A stretch of 64,000 nt of DNA. It comes from Vitis vinifera (lineage: Eukaryota > Streptophyta > Magnoliopsida > Vitales > Vitaceae). Under the pieces are notes generated by a model. The model made no database searches. It worked only from the letters and a program-made list of their open reading frames with translations, and was not told the origin of the DNA. Position 1 is the first letter of the stretch. Each line of letters starts with the position of its first letter. A program made the position numbers and the translations under genes. Of the stretch, positions 61,401 to 64,000 are shown piece by piece. The stretch covers positions 23,597,501-23,661,500 of the forward strand of contig NC_081812.1 in NCBI RefSeq assembly GCF_030704535.1, written 5' to 3'.

Positions 61401-63601
61401 TTAGAGCTCTCTCAGTAAGGTGATTTCATAACTGGATTTGGGACTAGGGAAATACAAAAGTTAATGCTGTAGGATGAAAATTGTCTATTACTTTTCCATA
61501 TGAAATACCACTTACTCTTGCTTCTCAAGTAAATCTAGAGCAACCTCGAGCCTTCCCATATGGAAGTAAGACTTAGATATCAGGCGCGACCTCCATAACC
61601 TTACAAATGATCTCCTTTTGCATTTAAAACCATTCGTATTTTCCAGTTGTTCATCATTGCCAGCCAAAGCAAAATTCTTCTCAGCAAAACCAAGAGTCTG
61701 CTCACATAGCTGAATCACCTCTTCATACTTCCGCAACTGTGAGATGCCGCCAAGAAATAGCCGACATTAAGACCAAAATTCTAGCATGTTACATGAATGG
61801 CAACTTGACTTTCAATACTTTAAAATGAGTCAATAACTAATAGAGAGACAGGGAAAAAAACTGAGTGAAGTAATACATTGAAATCATACAGACCATAAAG
61901 AGAGCCTCTGCTTTCATTTCAAGTAACTTTTCTGAATACGAACTTATTGACAAGCCCTCAGCAATTTTTTCTAAAGCAGTAACAGCTGCATCAGTTGTCC
62001 TCTGTTTTAAAAGTTCAGCAGATTGTTTCATACACTCAGCTACTTTCTGCTAGTAAGGAAAGCCAGTCAATCAGTCAATGCATTGTCAAAATACAAAGTA
62101 CTCATAGAGGAACAAAGAAGAACATTCACAAAAATGCATTGTATCCAAACAAGAATCATACAATAGAAACAATAAAATTAGATTATGAAAGGTTTGCCTA
62201 TAAAAAATGGATTATTGAAAATAAGAAACGGTAAGTAAATCTACAGAAGAAGCATAACTGCATATCCATAAAATCACTCTCCTTTATGAAGCAACTTATT
62301 GGGCACATTCCTCAAGGGGCCATATCAGGTGTGCAAGTTTAGGATGTAGGATCTAGGGAAGTTATTTATGGACTAAATCTAGTGTTATGTGATTGATGCA
62401 TGAGCTGAAGAGGACTCCATCAAGATAAGCCTCCACTTGAGTGCCATTATGACATTAAAGTGTTGACTTTCTACCTTCTTATGTTCACTTGAAGCCATTA
62501 GAGTGACAACGGTGAATTTGAAGGTTCATTTGAGTGAGTACTTCAACATAAAAGATCTTGTCTGACTGTGATATCTTCTAGCAATAGAAGAAGCCAGACA
62601 AAGGGTATTTGTCTCTTGCAGTCACCAATGAGGAATGTTACGAACCTATGAGCCACACAACCAACATATTCTCCAAGAAATCAAAGCATCACTTTAATGT
62701 AGAACAGAATGAACTATTAGCCACCTGGATAAATATAGACATTAGAAACCTGTGAACAAACTAGGTACATCTAACTTTGGCATACCCGTTCAGACTCTCC
62801 ATGCAATCTCACTAGGAAGCCAAGTTGTATTTTGACTCTTAAGACATTTAAAGGGTGTTCCAAGGAAATTTCTTAGTTTGAAAATTCAAGGAATCTTGAG
62901 GGTTGGGATTTTCTAATGCAAATTGGGCATATGATCAGTCAGATTGTAAATCTAGTCTGGGACATTTCCCATTTTTGCTGAGCAATCCTATGACATGAAA
63001 AGAAAAGGGCTAAAAGTGGCTAGGCAACAAGAAGCAGGAGTACCAAAGTATAGGCAAATGCTTGTTATTCTAATCTACATGTTAGGGGAAATCTCACTAA
63101 ATACTCTAAAAGCATTCGACAACAATTATATAGAAAAGCATAATGCTAGAAATTTTTGCTTCACAATAGAGAAAGAACATTGAAGTCGATTATTACTTAC
63201 ATAGAATATTTAGATGAGTAAGAAAATAATCAGACTTTAAGTCAAAAGCAGAGGTTTTCTTCACAAAAGATTTCGAAGGAAGTTGATTCGTAAAAATTAG
63301 CAACAATCTAGAAAGGATTAAAAACTATGCACCAACTTGTCTACATGGCTGGGAGTGTTACAATACTAGCTGATATGTAGTCAATAAAGACAGTATCTTG
63401 AAGAACCTATAAAACCTAGAAAATAATGATAGCATCAACACCACAAGTGTAGCAAAAATCAATCACAGTACCTGAGCCTTTAGTAGGTTATCAGAAGCCT
63501 CTATCATGAGCCTACGATCCAAACACACGATTCTCCCTGATTCTAAACACTTGCTGAAATATTGTAGTGCATCTTCAACTTCCCCCAGCACAAGATGACA
63601 A
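49415..63601 (-). CDS. TPR-repeat protein with C-terminal J domain (Hsp co-chaperone), 3' part
   Basis: Nine exons on the minus strand: 63472-63601, 61894-62049, 61516-61736, 61317-61386, 60049-60255, 57416-57651, 56642-56720, 56410-56550, 49415-49588. Upstream exons lie beyond the window; about 470 C-terminal residues are visible. TPR helices are recognisable: [69 protein letters not shown] and [26 protein letters not shown] domain follows: [32 protein letters not shown] with the HPD triad, ending SDPTKRSEYD. TPR plus J architecture links clients and Hsp70/Hsp90, as in human DNAJC7 and Arabidopsis TPR15/TPR16-type proteins (closest match by memory). All introns are GT-AG except the one after 61317, which appears to use GC. 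The last intron (6.8 kb) holds nested LINEs. Confidence 0.88.
51715..51859 (+). pseudogene. LINE ORF1, C-terminal remnant
   Basis: An open frame of about 48 codons with [18 protein letters not shown], a motif recognisable as the end of plant L1 ORF1, stops at TGA 51857-51859. Its stop overlaps the ORF2 start as ATGA (51856-51859). The missing upstream part reflects 5' truncation at integration. Confidence 0.65.
51856..55416 (+). pseudogene. LINE ORF2: endonuclease and reverse transcriptase
   Basis: One frame of 1187 codons is broken only by two TAG stops (52780-52782 and 55015-55017). N-terminal APE-type endonuclease: [36 protein letters not shown] and [55 protein letters not shown] and active-site FADDTIIF. 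C-terminus: zinc-binding [20 protein letters not shown] and an [10 protein letters not shown] motif. It cleaves target DNA and primes reverse transcription there when functional. The two nonsense codons disable this copy, but the otherwise clean frame indicates a fairly recent insertion. Confidence 0.92.
61227..61262 (+). repeat. AAAAAG microsatellite in an intron
   Basis: About five AAAAAG units followed by an A run. The preceding 200 bp (about 61020-61225) are distinct in composition and may be a retroposon 3' end with this as its tail; not proven. Confidence 0.5.
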
Positions 63602-63746
63602 CTGAAAAGAAAACATATGATTTAGAGGATAAACAGTTCTTTTCATAGCAACAATATCAAAAGTGAACCGTGCAGCCGATTAGAAGAATATCCAACATTA
63701 ACATGCATAAAGGATAGACAATGGCAATTTGATTTTTATTTTCCCT

Positions 63747-64000
63747 TTTTTTTTTTCTGAGAAACCAAAACTGCCTTAATTTAAGTGAAAGGTACAAGGA
63801 AGAACAAGAAATCCTCCAAAGAACGAGAACTTAAGATGCAAGTTGGTTCTTTAGTGGGGATAATTTTTTTTTTTTTTGGATAAGTAAACAATAAAATAGC
63901 CACAAGATACTATTGAAGAAAAGGAAAAATACAAATATAAGCCAAGTTTTTAGCTCCATTGTTCTTTCCATAACCCAAAAATATATAATACCATAGTCCC
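63747..64000 (-). mobile_element. Possible LINE 3'-end fragments in an intron at the window edge
   Basis: On the plus strand a T tract (63749-63760) followed by CTGAGAAACCAAAACTGCC, and a second T tract (about 63867-63881) followed by GGATAAGTAAAC, look like reverse-complemented LINE tails (compare TTATCGAAAAAA at 50062). No coding sequence is visible before the window ends. Confidence 0.35.

Overview
This is nuclear genomic DNA from a flowering plant. The genes have many short GT-AG introns, 5' regions carry TATA, G-box and telo-box motifs, and L1-type LINEs, LTR retrotransposons and an endogenous plant pararetrovirus are present. The host is most likely a woody eudicot. Grapevine (Vitis) is my best guess from the kind and density of the repeats, but that is an inference.

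Layout: 1-102 is the 5' end of a J-domain protein gene (minus strand). 2007-16612 is a 14.6-kb block made only of endogenous Caulimoviridae sequence (petuvirus/florendovirus-like), flanked by a 268-bp direct repeat of host DNA (1739-2006 and 16613-16880). The block holds two kinds of viral unit. 'B' units carry movement protein, coat protein and a zinc knuckle but no protease or reverse transcriptase. 'A' fragments carry aspartic protease and reverse transcriptase but no visible movement protein or zinc knuckle. Both begin with an almost identical leader that includes the Met-tRNA primer-binding site. This fits a two-component (bipartite) pararetrovirus, an organisation that, as far as I recall, has been proposed for some florendoviruses. 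Two near-identical B copies lie in opposite orientation, and the only intact viral promoter points into the hairpin between them.

20739-22168 is a penta-EF-hand calcium-binding protein gene (5 exons, plus). 24988-26873 and 27596-30597 are tandem alpha-carbonic anhydrase genes (7 exons each, minus) with identical internal exon sizes. 32305-40453 is a deleted Ty3/Gypsy-type LTR retrotransposon (minus). Each of its very long LTRs contains an intronless, decayed copy of ribosomal protein eS4, and its right LTR was later hit by a copia-like solo LTR. 42436-47497 is the eIF3e gene (8 exons, plus). 49415 to beyond 63601 is the 3' part of a TPR plus J-domain co-chaperone gene (minus). Its 6.8-kb last intron holds an old minus-strand LINE, into which a young plus-strand LINE inserted with a 16-bp target duplication.

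The host genes are ordinary, single-function plant genes with no evident pathway linkage to each other. The unusual material is the viral cluster (shared leader, complementary coding content, hairpin architecture, large target duplication) and the LTRs carrying a captured ribosomal-protein gene. Exon boundaries were deduced by hand from splice sites, frame continuity and family knowledge.
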